Part shown: positions 26,242-35,401 of the stretch, one piece after another
How positions within the stretch are numbered: the stretch's first letter is position 1
Layout of the letters: every line of letters starts with the position of its first letter
From: Prochlorococcus sp. AG-347-I06
Lineage (GTDB): Bacteria > Cyanobacteriota > Cyanobacteriia > PCC-6307 > Cyanobiaceae
Reading direction: 5' to 3'
NCBI GenBank assembly: GCA_003281605.1
Contig: QCBM01000001.1
Coordinates: 1 to 64,000 of the forward strand
Length of the DNA stretch: 64,000 nucleotides
Made by a program: the position numbers and the translations under genes
Notes under the pieces: model-generated
Database searches by the model: none
What the model saw: the letters and a program-made list of their open reading frames with translations, nothing else
What the model was told of the DNA's origin: nothing

Positions 26242-27543
26242 TTATTTTTTAATTGCATTAAATGATTCGTCAAAAGCTTCAATAGTTTTATCAATTTCTT
26301 CTTCGCTGTGAGCTAGTGATGTAAAACCTGCTTCGAAGGGGCTTGGTGCTAGGTAAATCCCTCTTAGAAGCATTTCTCTATGCAATTTACCAAAAAGTTC
26401 AGCATCATTTGTTTTTGCTTCATCAAAGTTCCTAACTGGCCCATCGCATAAGAAAAATCCAAACATAGCGCTTACATTCCCACCGTTAATAGCAATACCG
26501 TTATTTTCCGCAGACTGAATTATTCCTTCAATTAATCTAGAAGTTGTTGATTCAAGTTTATCGTAGGTACCATCTTGTTTGAGCAGTTCTAGGGTTTTTA
26601 TTCCAGCAGTCATTGCAAGTGGATTGCCGCTCAAGGTACCTGCTTGGTATACCGGTCCTGAAGGGGCTACCATTGACATTATTTCTTTCTTACCACCATA
26701 TGCTCCAACAGGCAGGCCTCCACCAATAACTTTACCAAGGGTTGTTAAATCAGGAGTAACCCCAAACTTTTCTTGCGCTCCTCCATAACTTATTCTGAAT
26801 CCAGTCATTACTTCGTCAAAAACTAACAGGGATCCATTCTCAGAGGTTAATTCCCTTAATCCTTCCAAGAATCCAGGTTCTGGAGTAATAAATCCAGCAT
26901 TACCAACGATAGGCTCAAGAATAACGCCCGAAATGGCATCAGGATTTTCAGAAAATAATTTTTTTACTGCTTCAAGGTCATTGTAGGGAGCAGTAAGTGT
27001 GTTGGCAGTTGTCGTCCTTGGAACACCTGGAGAGTCTGGTAAACCTAGAGTGGCTACACCTGATCCTGCCTTCACTAAAAACATATCTGCGTGGCCGTGA
27101 TAGCAACCATCAAATTTAATAACTTTATCTCTTCCAGTAAATGCTCTCATAAGTCTTAAAACTGCCATGCATGCTTCAGTTCCACTATTAACAAATCTAA
27201 CCATTTCTACGGAAGGTACTGCATCTATAACCATTTCAGCAAGTTTGTTCTCTAGAACGCATGGAGCACCAAAGCTCGTACCTTTCTCAATTGCTTCCTG
27301 TAATGCTGTTATAACTTCGGGGTGGGCATGTCCACATATAGCAGGCCCCCAACTACCTATATAGTCAATATATCTATTTCCATCAATATCCCAAGCGTAG
27401 GGACCTTTGACTCTATCAAAAACAATTGGCTGGCCTCCAACAGACTTAAAGGCTCTTACGGGAGAGCTTACTCCTCCAGGCATAAGTTGTTGGGCAGCAG
27501 AGAAGATTTCTTCTGATTTGGTGTAATTTAATATGTCAGTCAC
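26242..27543 (-). CDS. hemL: Glutamate-1-semialdehyde 2,1-aminomutase
   Basis: PLP enzyme forming 5-aminolevulinate from glutamate-1-semialdehyde, the C5 route to heme, chlorophyll and corrins. 433 residues. The PLP Lys lies in [18 protein letters not shown], the cofactor-phosphate region is [17 protein letters not shown] and the Asp of the PLP ring is in FDEVMTGFR. With gltX and hemC it forms part of the early tetrapyrrole pathway represented in this window. Confidence 0.98.
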   Translation of the reverse strand: MTDILNYTKSEEIFSAAQQLMPGGVSSPVRAFKSVGGQPIVFDRVKGPYAWDIDGNRYIDYIGSWGPAICGHAHPEVITALQEAIEKGTSFGAPCVLENKLAEMVIDAVPSVEMVRFVNSGTEACMAVLRLMRAFTGRDKVIKFDGCYHGHADMFLVKAGSGVATLGLPDSPGVPRTTTANTLTAPYNDLEAVKKLFSENPDAISGVILEPIVGNAGFITPEPGFLEGLRELTSENGSLLVFDEVMTGFRISYGGAQEKFGVTPDLTTLGKVIGGGLPVGAYGGKKEIMSMVAPSGPVYQAGTLSGNPLAMTAGIKTLELLKQDGTYDKLESTTSRLIEGIIQSAENNGIAINGGNVSAMFGFFLCDGPVRNFDEAKTNDAELFGKLHREMLLRGIYLAPSPFEAGFTSLAHSEEEIDKTIEAFDESFNAIKK

Positions 27544-27659
27544 GATTTAGCTAAATGATGTTTTGAGAAAAATCTTGTCATGTTCTAAATTAGAAATAAG
27601 TAAAAATTTTGTCAATCAGACTGAAATTCTACATTATGATATTTTTAATGCGATAGTTT

Positions 27660-27707
27660 GGATTGTAAATTATTAATTTTAAAAAAATCATTATAAAATT
27701 ACAATCC
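27660..27707. repeat. Inverted repeat with AT-rich loop upstream of hemL
   Basis: Arms GGATTGTAA (27660-27668) and TTACAATCC (27699-27707) are perfect 9-bp complements enclosing 30 bases of almost pure A/T. It lies in the 229-bp gap between exonuclease III and hemL, both leftward, about 120 bp upstream of the hemL start. The stem contains G-C pairs at the base, which is unusual for this AT-rich region. It could be a leader hairpin, an RNA element or an operator. There is no T-run. Confidence 0.4.
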
Positions 27708-27772
27708 CATATTAGATAACTCTTTGTTTATAAGCGTTTCCATGCATTCAAGAAGAGATTCAATTTATTTTT

Positions 27773-28618
27773 TTATATTTCGAAGAAATTATCATCATCC
27801 TCAAAAAAATCTTCATTTATGTCGTTTAAGTTAAGTTCTATTATTACTGGGGCATGATCACTAGGGCGTAAATTACCTCTTGGTGAGCAGTCTATAACAC
27901 AACTTTTAAGTTTTGATGTCAGTTCTTTGCTGATGTAAATATGGTCTATTCTCCAACCTTTATTTAATTCATATGCGTTATTACGGTAATCCCACCAACT
28001 CCAATGGCCTGTATTTTGCTCAAAAATCCTGAAAGAATCTATTAATCTTTTTTTCAAAACATTATTTAGTGCTTTTCTCTCTAGCTCAGATGCCATTATT
28101 CCTCCTTCATATTTCTTTGGATCATGAATATCCAAGTTAGATGGAGCAACATTAAAATCACCCACTAGACAAATTAATTCTCCTTTCTTTTCTTGCTCAT
28201 CTAAAAATGAAGATAAACAATTTAACCAATTAATTTTGTATGCGAACTTACTAGATTCTAGAGAGGATCCATTTGGCACATAGACATTTATGATTTTTAT
28301 CCCATTAATGTCAGCAGAAATTAATCTTTTTTGATCTAGAAAAATTTCGGAATTTTGATTAGGGTCTGTACAACCGTTGAATCCTTTTTTGACATTTTCT
28401 GGCTTTATTTTTGAAATAATAGCCACACCGTTGTATGATTTTTGCCCGTAGAACTCTAGTGAATAACCTAATTGTTCAAAAGGTTCAACAGGGAAATTAT
28501 CATCCATCACTTTTGTTTCTTGCAAACATAGAATATCTGGATTTACTTGATTAATCCAATCTATTATTTGTGAAAGTCTGGTTCTTATTGAGTTAACATT
28601 CCAAGTTGCTATTAACAA
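27773..28618 (-). CDS. xth: Exonuclease III / AP endonuclease (ExoA/XthA family)
   Basis: Base-excision repair endonuclease acting at abasic sites. 281 residues. Conserved metal and catalytic segments: TWNVNSIRTR at the N-terminus, CLQETK, the GDFNVAPSNLDIHDP loop, WRIDHIYIS and the late SDHAPVIIEL with the catalytic His. The C-terminus is acidic and Asn/Phe-rich (NEDFFEDDDNFFEI), a small extension beyond the usual end. Confidence 0.95.
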   Translation of the reverse strand: MLIATWNVNSIRTRLSQIIDWINQVNPDILCLQETKVMDDNFPVEPFEQLGYSLEFYGQKSYNGVAIISKIKPENVKKGFNGCTDPNQNSEIFLDQKRLISADINGIKIINVYVPNGSSLESSKFAYKINWLNCLSSFLDEQEKKGELICLVGDFNVAPSNLDIHDPKKYEGGIMASELERKALNNVLKKRLIDSFRIFEQNTGHWSWWDYRNNAYELNKGWRIDHIYISKELTSKLKSCVIDCSPRGNLRPSDHAPVIIELNLNDINEDFFEDDDNFFEI

Positions 28619-28688
28619 ATTTCTACAAATTATGTAAAATTAAGTTAGCAGAAAATTTTGGCATTAAAGAATTTTGAAATTAAATAAA

Positions 28689-28973
28689 ATGAAAAATAAT
28701 TTTTGCAAAAGCCTACAAATAACAATAACTTTCGTAATTTCTTTTATTTTGTTAACTTCCTCAAAAGGTGATTACCTAAATGCAGAAGATTTATTTGGAA
28801 AATTAGAAATTGATAATTCAACTAAAACAGATCAGGATAGTTCAGCTCTTCCAACAAATCCTTTTGAGATTGTAGAAATGATTCGAAGACAAAATAGTAT
28901 GAATGATGCGACTAATCCTTCTGATGCTATTGACCAGGCGTTAAAGTCTTTTAATAGTTTGGAGGAAAGATAA
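28689..28973 (+). CDS. Putative exported hypothetical protein, 94 residues
   Basis: From the ATG at 28689 (a TTG at 28674 is the alternative) the product has a basic N-terminus and a hydrophobic stretch (LQITITFVISFILLTSS) that looks like a signal peptide. A polar mature part of about 65 residues follows, with a helix (PFEIVEMIRRQNS) and a second one (AIDQALKSFNSLEE). No recognised domain and no lipobox. Divergent from exonuclease III, followed by another hypothetical 40 bp downstream. Confidence 0.6.
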   Translation: MKNNFCKSLQITITFVISFILLTSSKGDYLNAEDLFGKLEIDNSTKTDQDSSALPTNPFEIVEMIRRQNSMNDATNPSDAIDQALKSFNSLEER

Positions 28974-29013
28974 AAATTTTAATAGGATAAATTGTTACTT
29001 TCAAAATTTTAAT

Positions 29014-29613
29014 ATGTTAAAAAACCCTATACCAAAAGTTACTAACCAATTACAGCACAGAGCAATCGGCATTATTAATGGTAAATTTATACCTCATGGT
29101 AGTGAGCAACTAAATAGAGGCTTTTTAATAGACAATAAGGGCGAAAAAATTGAAACAGTAGTACTAGGTAAAGCATTATCACTTTTAAAAAAGCATATTA
29201 ATTTAAAGAAAAGCTATTATTGGATTGTTTATCCAAAAAATAAAAATACGCAAAACTTACATTTACAAGTTGCAGGCATCTGGGATCCCTATCAATTGAA
29301 TAATTTCCCAAATGATTCTTCAAAAACTAATTTCTCTAAATTACTAGAAGAATTAGATCTAAAAGATAATTATTTTTCTGTTCGTGGAGAATTAGTTTTT
29401 GTCAACACTCAGAAGAAAGAAATTGTTATTAAGATATGTCCTGATCTAAAGTCAAACAAATTAAAAACCAAAAATTTTAAATTAGTCATAAAAGGAGAAC
29501 TTTCTCTTGAACTTCTTCATAGCTTTGTAAGTTTAGATATCAACAGAGATGGAAATTCTTTGAAATTAATAAATTACGAAGTGATTGAAAAAAATCTTTC
29601 TGAAAAAAACTAG
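29014..29613 (+). CDS. Conserved hypothetical protein, 199 residues
   Basis: Soluble, basic. Alternating hydrophobic strands (RAIGIINGKFIPHG, SYYWIVYPKNKN, LHLQVAGIWDP, YFSVRGELVFVNTQKKEIVIKI, FKLVIKGELS) suggest a beta-barrel, possibly OB-like, with a C-terminal strand. No signal peptide, no membrane helix, no catalytic motif that I recognise. It precedes larC by 52 bp in the same direction. The family seems to be a cyanobacterial protein of unknown function, an attribution made by general appearance only. Confidence 0.65.
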   Translation: MLKNPIPKVTNQLQHRAIGIINGKFIPHGSEQLNRGFLIDNKGEKIETVVLGKALSLLKKHINLKKSYYWIVYPKNKNTQNLHLQVAGIWDPYQLNNFPNDSSKTNFSKLLEELDLKDNYFSVRGELVFVNTQKKEIVIKICPDLKSNKLKTKNFKLVIKGELSLELLHSFVSLDINRDGNSLKLINYEVIEKNLSEKN

Positions 29614-29665
29614 AATGAAAGATTGATATTCAACGTAATTTTACTAGTCAAGAAATCTTTGATTT

Positions 29666-30898
29666 ATGGAAGATGTTTTAATTGAATGTTCTCCTGGTAT
29701 CTCTGGAGATATGTTGTTAGGAGCTTTTTATGATTTAGGGGTGCCTAAAAAAGTCATTGAACAACCACTTATCGATCTTGGATTGAGGGATTTATTTCAA
29801 ATAGACTTTAAGGAATCAAAAAGTTGTTCAATCCGAGGCATAAAGACAAAGGTTGAGAATATTGATTGTAGTCCTATCAAAAGAACTTGGAAGAGTATTA
29901 AGGAACTTATTTTAAATGGCCACTTAGAAGGTAAATTAAAAAAAATAATTTATGGAGTATTTGAATCTTTAGCAATTGCCGAAGGAAAAGTTCATGGGAT
30001 TAAATCTGATGATGTTCATTTTCATGAAATTGGAGCTATAGATTCATTGGTGGATATTATTGGAGTATGTGCTGCATTGAATTACTTAAATCCTAAGAGG
30101 GTTTATTGTAATGAACCAATTTTGGGGAAAGGTTTTGTTCAGACTGAACATGGTAAATTATCCGTACCAGCTCCTGCTGTAATAGAGCTAGTAAGACAAA
30201 AAAATATCAAGGTCTTATCAGACTGGAACTCAATAGAGGGCGAACTCTCAACTCCAACTGGCATTGCTTTACTTGCTAATCTAGTCGACTACCCAGAACC
30301 TCCTTCAAAATATTCTATTAATTCTTATGGAGTAGGCATTGGGAACCTAAAATTTCCATTCCCTAATTTGGTAAGAGTTTATAAAATTATTTCATTTAAT
30401 AATTCTTCTATTAACGATAATGAACTAATTAGTCCAAAGCGTGAAGAGATAATTATTCAAGAAGCATGGATTGATGACCAAACACCAGAAGATATATCTA
30501 ATTTTGTCGAGAAACTTAGAACTGAGGGAGCTTATGACGTTTCTTATCAAGCTATCAATATGAAAAAAAATAGAATTGGATTTTCTATTCAAGCAATCTT
30601 GCCAATAGAGAAAAAAGAATTTTTTAGGCGATTATGGTTTGATTATTCCAATACTATTGGGGTTCGTGAAAGGACCCAATACAGATGGATATTACTTAGA
30701 CGCAGAGGAGAATGTCCAACGATTTTTGGAAATATAAAAGTTAAACAAACTTTGAAACCGGACGGATCAATTATTATGAAACCAGAAAATGATGAGGTTT
30801 TAAGATTAAATTTAAAGCATAAAATATCAACTTACGAAATAAGAAAAATAATAAATGAATCAAGTAAAAAATTTAGAGCATTTGAAAACTGGAAATGA
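29666..30898 (+). CDS. larC: LarC-like nickel-insertion protein (DUF111)
   Basis: 410 residues. LarC is the CTP-dependent cyclometallase that inserts Ni into the pyridinium-thiocarboxylate (nickel-pincer) cofactor made by LarB and LarE. The N-terminal SPGISGDMLLGAFYDLGV motif, the VHFHEIGAIDSLVDIIG segment with its His/Asp metal-ligand candidates and the later TPTGIALLANL segment define the family. The gene is one continuous frame. No larA, larB or larE occurs in the window. The stop overlaps the ATG of the next gene by 4 bp (ATGA). Confidence 0.85.
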   Translation: MEDVLIECSPGISGDMLLGAFYDLGVPKKVIEQPLIDLGLRDLFQIDFKESKSCSIRGIKTKVENIDCSPIKRTWKSIKELILNGHLEGKLKKIIYGVFESLAIAEGKVHGIKSDDVHFHEIGAIDSLVDIIGVCAALNYLNPKRVYCNEPILGKGFVQTEHGKLSVPAPAVIELVRQKNIKVLSDWNSIEGELSTPTGIALLANLVDYPEPPSKYSINSYGVGIGNLKFPFPNLVRVYKIISFNNSSINDNELISPKREEIIIQEAWIDDQTPEDISNFVEKLRTEGAYDVSYQAINMKKNRIGFSIQAILPIEKKEFFRRLWFDYSNTIGVRERTQYRWILLRRRGECPTIFGNIKVKQTLKPDGSIIMKPENDEVLRLNLKHKISTYEIRKIINESSKKFRAFENWK

Positions 30899-31851
30899 GA
30901 TTTAATATAAGTAATCAAACAAATTCTAAATTCATTAAAAAAATTAATTTTGGAAATTTAAAAAGTATTTTCTTTATTTCAAGCTTATTATATTTTTGCA
31001 TCTATTTTTTTGATAATATTGATCAAATTTCTTTTGATATCAATTTAGAAAGAAATGGAATTAATCTATTCTTATCATTTTTATTTTGTGTTTTAAGTAT
31101 TTACCTGAACGCTTATGCATGGAAATATATTGTTAGATGGTTTGGGAAAGAATTTAAAAGTAATAACCCTATCTCTTTTTATGTTTTAACTAATATTCTT
31201 AAATATGTTCCAGGAGGGGTTTGGCATTTTGTTGAAAGATTTAATTTTATAAAAAAAATAAGTAATCCCCAGATTGCTTTATATTCGACGCTTATAGAAC
31301 CTTACTTTATGTTGAGTGGATCTTTTCTCTTGGCATCGCTTGGATTGATTTTTTCACCATTTTATTTTTTTTTAATTTTTCCTCTAGTATTCTTAAATAG
31401 GAATTTAATTTATCTTATTTTAAAAAGAATAGGATTTCTTAAGGGAAAAGTATTTGAGGTTTTGAAACTTCCAAATTCAAAGGACTATTTTGCAAATAGA
31501 ATAAATATAATTTCTTTTTTCCCTACTAGAGCTTTATTACTTGAAATCGGTTTTGTTTTATCTAAATTTGTTGGTTTTTATATTTGCTTAAATACTTTTT
31601 ATACAACTAATAATCTGAACAGCATATTTTTATTAGTAATTTTTTCTTTGTCATGGTCTTTAGGCTTGGTAGTTCCAACAGCTCCAGGAGGAGTTGGAGT
31701 TTTTGAGGCTTGCCTTCTTTTTCTTGTTGGCAAAAGTATTCCACAAAATATAATTCTTATTAGCCTAATTTACTTTAGAATCATATCAACTTCTGCAGAT
31801 TTGTTGTTAAGCTTCCCTTTTTTAATAAGAAAAATTTCCAAAAAAATTTAG
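30895..31851 (+). CDS. UPF0104 / lysylphosphatidylglycerol-synthase-type membrane protein
   Basis: 318 residues with about eight hydrophobic helices. The region LSFLFCVLSIYLNAYAWKYIVRW and the late APGGVGVFEACLLFLVG segment (PGGxGxxE motif) are typical of the flippase-like domain of MprF/UPF0104 proteins. The aminoacyl-transferase domain of MprF is missing, so it is probably a lipid transporter-like protein. Substrate unknown. Translationally coupled to larC by an ATGA overlap, and its stop overlaps the convergent iron permease stop by 4 bp. Confidence 0.75.
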   Translation: MRFNISNQTNSKFIKKINFGNLKSIFFISSLLYFCIYFFDNIDQISFDINLERNGINLFLSFLFCVLSIYLNAYAWKYIVRWFGKEFKSNNPISFYVLTNILKYVPGGVWHFVERFNFIKKISNPQIALYSTLIEPYFMLSGSFLLASLGLIFSPFYFFLIFPLVFLNRNLIYLILKRIGFLKGKVFEVLKLPNSKDYFANRINIISFFPTRALLLEIGFVLSKFVGFYICLNTFYTTNNLNSIFLLVIFSLSWSLGLVVPTAPGGVGVFEACLLFLVGKSIPQNIILISLIYFRIISTSADLLLSFPFLIRKISKKI

Positions 31852-33386
31852 TTTTTTCCCTCTAAACTTGGTACTAATGTAATTGATGCAATAAGGCCTA
31901 AAGTCATGATAAGAATCGCTGGTAATATTGCCTCTACCATTCTTTCATCTCCAGCATATTGATATATTCTCACAGATAATGTATCAAAATCGAATGGTCT
32001 CAAAATAAAGGTTATGGGTAATTCTTTTATAGTGTCTACAAAAACTAAAAGTGAGCCTACGAATATTGGTCCCTGGAGAAGTGGGAGATGAATCCTTTTG
32101 ATAACTCCCAGCCAATCCTCTCCTAATCCAAGTGCTGCTTCATCAAGACTAGGGGAGATTCTCTCAAGACTTGAATCAATAGAACCCTTAGAAATAGTTA
32201 GAAATCTGACAAGATAACCCCACATTAATAAGCAAATAGCAATGAAATTAAATTTTGAAGAAGAAATGCTTATTAAGGATAAAGCTATTACAGTTCCTGG
32301 AATTGCGTAACCTATTCCTGCAAGATTTGTTATTAGTCCTAGTAAAAAGCTTTTATTTGGGCGCCTGGCTAATGAAATCATTAAGGAGAATAGCATCGTT
32401 ATTAATGCAGTAAAAAATCCTAGACTTATTGTCCTGAATGATAGGGTAAGCAATTCTATAGACAAACCTTTTTGAATTTGATCGATATTTAGCAGAACCC
32501 AAAAACATGGAATTCCAAAAGAGAAAATTGGAGGAAATAAAGATAAGGTTATTGCTAGAAGAGCTCTAGCTTTTTTTAATTCCCACCCTTGAGAATCTCT
32601 TGATGCAGGATTCTCACTCCACCTCTTTGATTTTCTTCTAGAGAATTTTTCAAAAATAATTAATGTGAAAATTATAAATAAGGCTACCAAAGATAGTCCA
32701 ATAGCACTTTTTGGATTTCCCTCAATTATCCAATTTTCAGCTATACCTGTTGAAATACTTGGAATGTTTAATAATGCAAATGTACCTAACTCATTCATTA
32801 CTTCCATACACATTAAACTAATACCTGTTATTAGCGCTGGTAACGCCATTGGAAAAGCGATTTTAAAGAAGCTCCTCCAGGGCCCAACTCCTAATCCTCT
32901 ACTAGCATTGATTTGATTGACTCCAAATTTATTAAAACTTTCGTTGGCAAGAATAAATACATATGGATAAGTAGAAATTGAAAGTATTAATACTCCCCAC
33001 CATAAACCTGTTACTTGATACCCAAAGATACTTCCTAAATCCTGCAAAACAGCTGTAATTAGGTAGGCTGGTGCAGCGAGTGGAATCAGTTGACAAATAC
33101 GGAGAACTTTTCTGAACTTAAAATCACAATTTGAAAGCAACCATCCATTCAAAGTACCTAATCCTCCTCCAAAAAAACTTGTGAGGACTAAAACTTTTAA
33201 AGTTTCTAATACCTCTTCTCCTCCAGCAATACCTAATGAAAAATTTCCACTTATAACATTTAGAAATCCTTCAAGAAGAAAATTCGAGATTGGAATTATT
33301 ACTAAGAGTGCAACAAAAAACGAAGTAAAATAAAATAGTTTTAATTCAGTTAATGTTTTTTTTAATTCTTTAATAAGTACTTTCAA
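31848..33386 (-). CDS. Iron(III) ABC transporter permease, fused two-domain type
   Basis: 512 residues with about 12 helices and two copies of the permease domain. Each has an EAA-type ATPase-contact loop: ASRGLGVGPWRSFFKIAFP in the first half and DEAALGLGEDWLGVIKRIHLP in the second. This is the FutB/SfuB/ThiP-type architecture. Iron as substrate is inferred from family resemblance. The periplasmic binding protein and ATPase are not in the window. It lies 27 bp downstream of the COG0523 GTPase gene. Confidence 0.87.
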   Translation of the reverse strand: MKVLIKELKKTLTELKLFYFTSFFVALLVIIPISNFLLEGFLNVISGNFSLGIAGGEEVLETLKVLVLTSFFGGGLGTLNGWLLSNCDFKFRKVLRICQLIPLAAPAYLITAVLQDLGSIFGYQVTGLWWGVLILSISTYPYVFILANESFNKFGVNQINASRGLGVGPWRSFFKIAFPMALPALITGISLMCMEVMNELGTFALLNIPSISTGIAENWIIEGNPKSAIGLSLVALFIIFTLIIFEKFSRRKSKRWSENPASRDSQGWELKKARALLAITLSLFPPIFSFGIPCFWVLLNIDQIQKGLSIELLTLSFRTISLGFFTALITMLFSLMISLARRPNKSFLLGLITNLAGIGYAIPGTVIALSLISISSSKFNFIAICLLMWGYLVRFLTISKGSIDSSLERISPSLDEAALGLGEDWLGVIKRIHLPLLQGPIFVGSLLVFVDTIKELPITFILRPFDFDTLSVRIYQYAGDERMVEAILPAILIMTLGLIASITLVPSLEGKN

Positions 33387-33413
33387 AAATTAATAAATCC
33401 TGATATGTAAAAT

Positions 33414-34481
33414 TTAATCTGAGCTAAATCTACATGATGAAAGTTGATTCTTAATAGTTTGATGATCTAAGTTTCTCCCAATTAATACTATCTTATTAGA
33501 TTTTTCTTTTGTCCATTCTTCATCATCTAGAGAAAATCTTTTTCCAGATAGGTGAAAAATATGTTTTCTTTCACTTTCCATAAACCATAATATTCCTTTT
33601 GCCCTAAATACATTTTGTGAGATTTGATTATCTAAGAAATATTGAAACTTCCTTAAGGAAAATGGTTCAAATGTTTCATAAGAAACTGATGTAAACCCCT
33701 CTATATTGTTAATCAATTCGTGAGAATGAGAAGAATGATCGTGAGAATGAGAAGAATGATCGTGAGAATGAGAAGAATGATCGTGAGAATGAGAAGAATG
33801 ATCGTGAGAATGAGAAGAGTGGTCGTGTGAGTTTTCTTCTAAATCTTCTTTATCCTTATCTGATTGAAAATTATCTGTTTCAAATAGACCTACACTCATT
33901 ATTGTTTGTAGTCCAACTTCACTATTGGTTGATCTCAATATCCTTGGTTCTTTTTTTATTTTATTTATAAATTTTTCGATTTTTTTTAATTTTTCTTCAT
34001 TAACTAAATCACATTTATTTAGGAGAAGGATATCTCCGTATAAAATCTGAGAATAGGCGACACTTGTATTATTAATTTCAAAATCAAAATTTTCGCCGTC
34101 AATTACAGTGATTATCGAATCTAATCTTACTTTTTCTCTAAGATCACCAGCCGCAAAAGTCATGGCTACTGGTAATGGATCTGCTAATCCAGTTGTTTCA
34201 ACAATCAAATAGTCAAATTTTTCGGCTCTTTCTAAAACTTTTGATACGGTATTTAATAATTCGCCATTGATAGAGCAACATATACATCCATTGTTTAATT
34301 CGATCATATCTTCTGAGCCTTCTATTATTAAGTCATTATCTATTCCGATCTCTCCAAATTCGTTGACTAAAACAGCTGTTTTAATACCAACTTGATTTTT
34401 TAAAATATGATTCAGAAGTGTAGTTTTGCCAGAACCTAAAAATCCGCTAATAATAGTGACTGGCAATAAATTTTTAGACAT
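33414..34481 (-). CDS. COG0523 (CobW-family) metallochaperone GTPase with His-rich repeat
   Basis: 355 residues. P-loop GFLGSGKTTL near residue 13, the family metal-binding motif CICC (66-69) and the GTPase elements VETTGLADP and LNKCDL are present. Between the GTPase and the C-terminal CobW_C domain lies a histidine-rich linker of five HDHSSHS repeats, suited to bind Zn, Ni or Co. The C-terminal domain ends with RAKGILWFMESERKHIFHLSG. Some members serve zinc allocation. The metal is not decided here. Downstream is a metal permease, upstream a PCD gene. Confidence 0.93.
   Translation of the reverse strand: MSKNLLPVTIISGFLGSGKTTLLNHILKNQVGIKTAVLVNEFGEIGIDNDLIIEGSEDMIELNNGCICCSINGELLNTVSKVLERAEKFDYLIVETTGLADPLPVAMTFAAGDLREKVRLDSIITVIDGENFDFEINNTSVAYSQILYGDILLLNKCDLVNEEKLKKIEKFINKIKKEPRILRSTNSEVGLQTIMSVGLFETDNFQSDKDKEDLEENSHDHSSHSHDHSSHSHDHSSHSHDHSSHSHDHSSHSHELINNIEGFTSVSYETFEPFSLRKFQYFLDNQISQNVFRAKGILWFMESERKHIFHLSGKRFSLDDEEWTKEKSNKIVLIGRNLDHQTIKNQLSSCRFSSD
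33720..33824 (-). repeat. Five perfect/near-perfect 21-bp tandem repeats (His-rich linker)
   Basis: Units start at 33720, 33741, 33762, 33783 and 33804, each encoding HDHSSHS. The first four units on the + strand are identical, and the fifth (first in coding direction) has two changes. The array keeps the frame because 21 is a multiple of three. Such identity suggests recent copy-number change, so the length of the His linker may vary among strains. Confidence 0.95.
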
Positions 34482-34509
34482 TTTTAATTGTTTAAAAACA
34501 AGTTTATTT

Positions 34510-34800
34510 TTATTGATCGAAAATTTTGTTGATTTCCGAAGCTAATGTTTGATCCAGATTCGTAATGCCTCCTAGATCATGTGTATTTAATTTAATTATT
34601 ACTTTTGCATAAACATTCTCCCAGTTAGGATGATGATTATATTTTTCACAGATTAAAGCAACCTTAGTCATAAAAGCAAAGGCTTCAATAAAATTAGCGA
34701 AGTTAAATTCTCTTTGGATTTGTTTAGATTTAATTTCCCAGCCAGGTATTTTGACAACTAATTCATTCAATTCTTCATCTTGCAAAATGTAGGGTTCCAT
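34510..34800 (-). CDS. Pterin-4a-carbinolamine dehydratase family protein
   Basis: 96 residues, the normal length. Catalytic-type pattern with NFANFIEAFAFMTKVALICE followed by KYNHHPNWENVYAKVIIKLNTHD, containing the HHPNW motif and a later His. Dehydrates 4a-hydroxy-tetrahydropterins. In organisms without aromatic amino acid hydroxylase the true role is unclear. Same direction and close to the COG0523 gene. Members of these families are often neighbours, so a metal or pterin link is possible. Confidence 0.9.
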   Translation of the reverse strand: MEPYILQDEELNELVVKIPGWEIKSKQIQREFNFANFIEAFAFMTKVALICEKYNHHPNWENVYAKVIIKLNTHDLGGITNLDQTLASEINKIFDQ

Positions 34801-34837
34801 TAAATTAAGAAATCTAACTTATCACATTATAAATATC

Positions 34838-35293
34838 TTACTTTTTCTCACCAATAATATGTACATTTATGATTCTTTCCTTTTGATCAAATCGATGTTC
34901 CCATAAATAAACTGCTTGCCATGTGCCAAGTATAATTTTTCCGTCTTGAAAACTCAAAGATAAACAAGTGTTAGTCAGGGATGTTTTAATATGTGCTGGC
35001 ATATCGTCAGCCCCTTCTTGATAATGTTTATAGGATATTTCCTCTCTATTTTTTGATAAGGTTAAGTAGGAATCATAGGGAACTATCGATTGCATATACT
35101 TTTTTAGGTCCTTCAGTACATTTGGATCTGCGTTCTCATTAATAGTTAAACTGCAACTTGTATGAAGTGAAGTTAAATTTAAAATTCCGGAATGAAAATT
35201 ATTTTTTTCAACACATAAATTTAAATCATATGTAATATCAATAAAACCCTCGCCATGGGTTATGAATTTTAATTTTGAAAATATTTGTTCCAT
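34838..35293 (-). CDS. YjbQ family protein (UPF0047)
   Basis: 151 residues. Family signature segments are HTSCSLTINENADPNVLKDL, ADDMPAHIKTSL and LGTWQAVYLWEHR, with the conserved His and Asp/Glu positions. YjbQ-type proteins have weak thiamine-phosphate-synthase activity in vitro and are structurally barrel-like. The physiological role is not settled. Upstream of the PCD and COG0523 genes in the same direction. Confidence 0.92.
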   Translation of the reverse strand: MEQIFSKLKFITHGEGFIDITYDLNLCVEKNNFHSGILNLTSLHTSCSLTINENADPNVLKDLKKYMQSIVPYDSYLTLSKNREEISYKHYQEGADDMPAHIKTSLTNTCLSLSFQDGKIILGTWQAVYLWEHRFDQKERIINVHIIGEKK

Positions 35294-35401
35294 ATAAATT
35301 AAAACTTAATTAATCAATATCCTATTATGGATAAAGATGCATGTTTTACTGCAGACATTAAAGTTTTTATCTTATGATAAATTTATTTTCCATTTAAATC
35401 T

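Noticed and set aside
33720-33824. CRISPR-like direct repeats
   Set aside because: The 21-bp units have no spacers and encode an in-frame His-rich linker.
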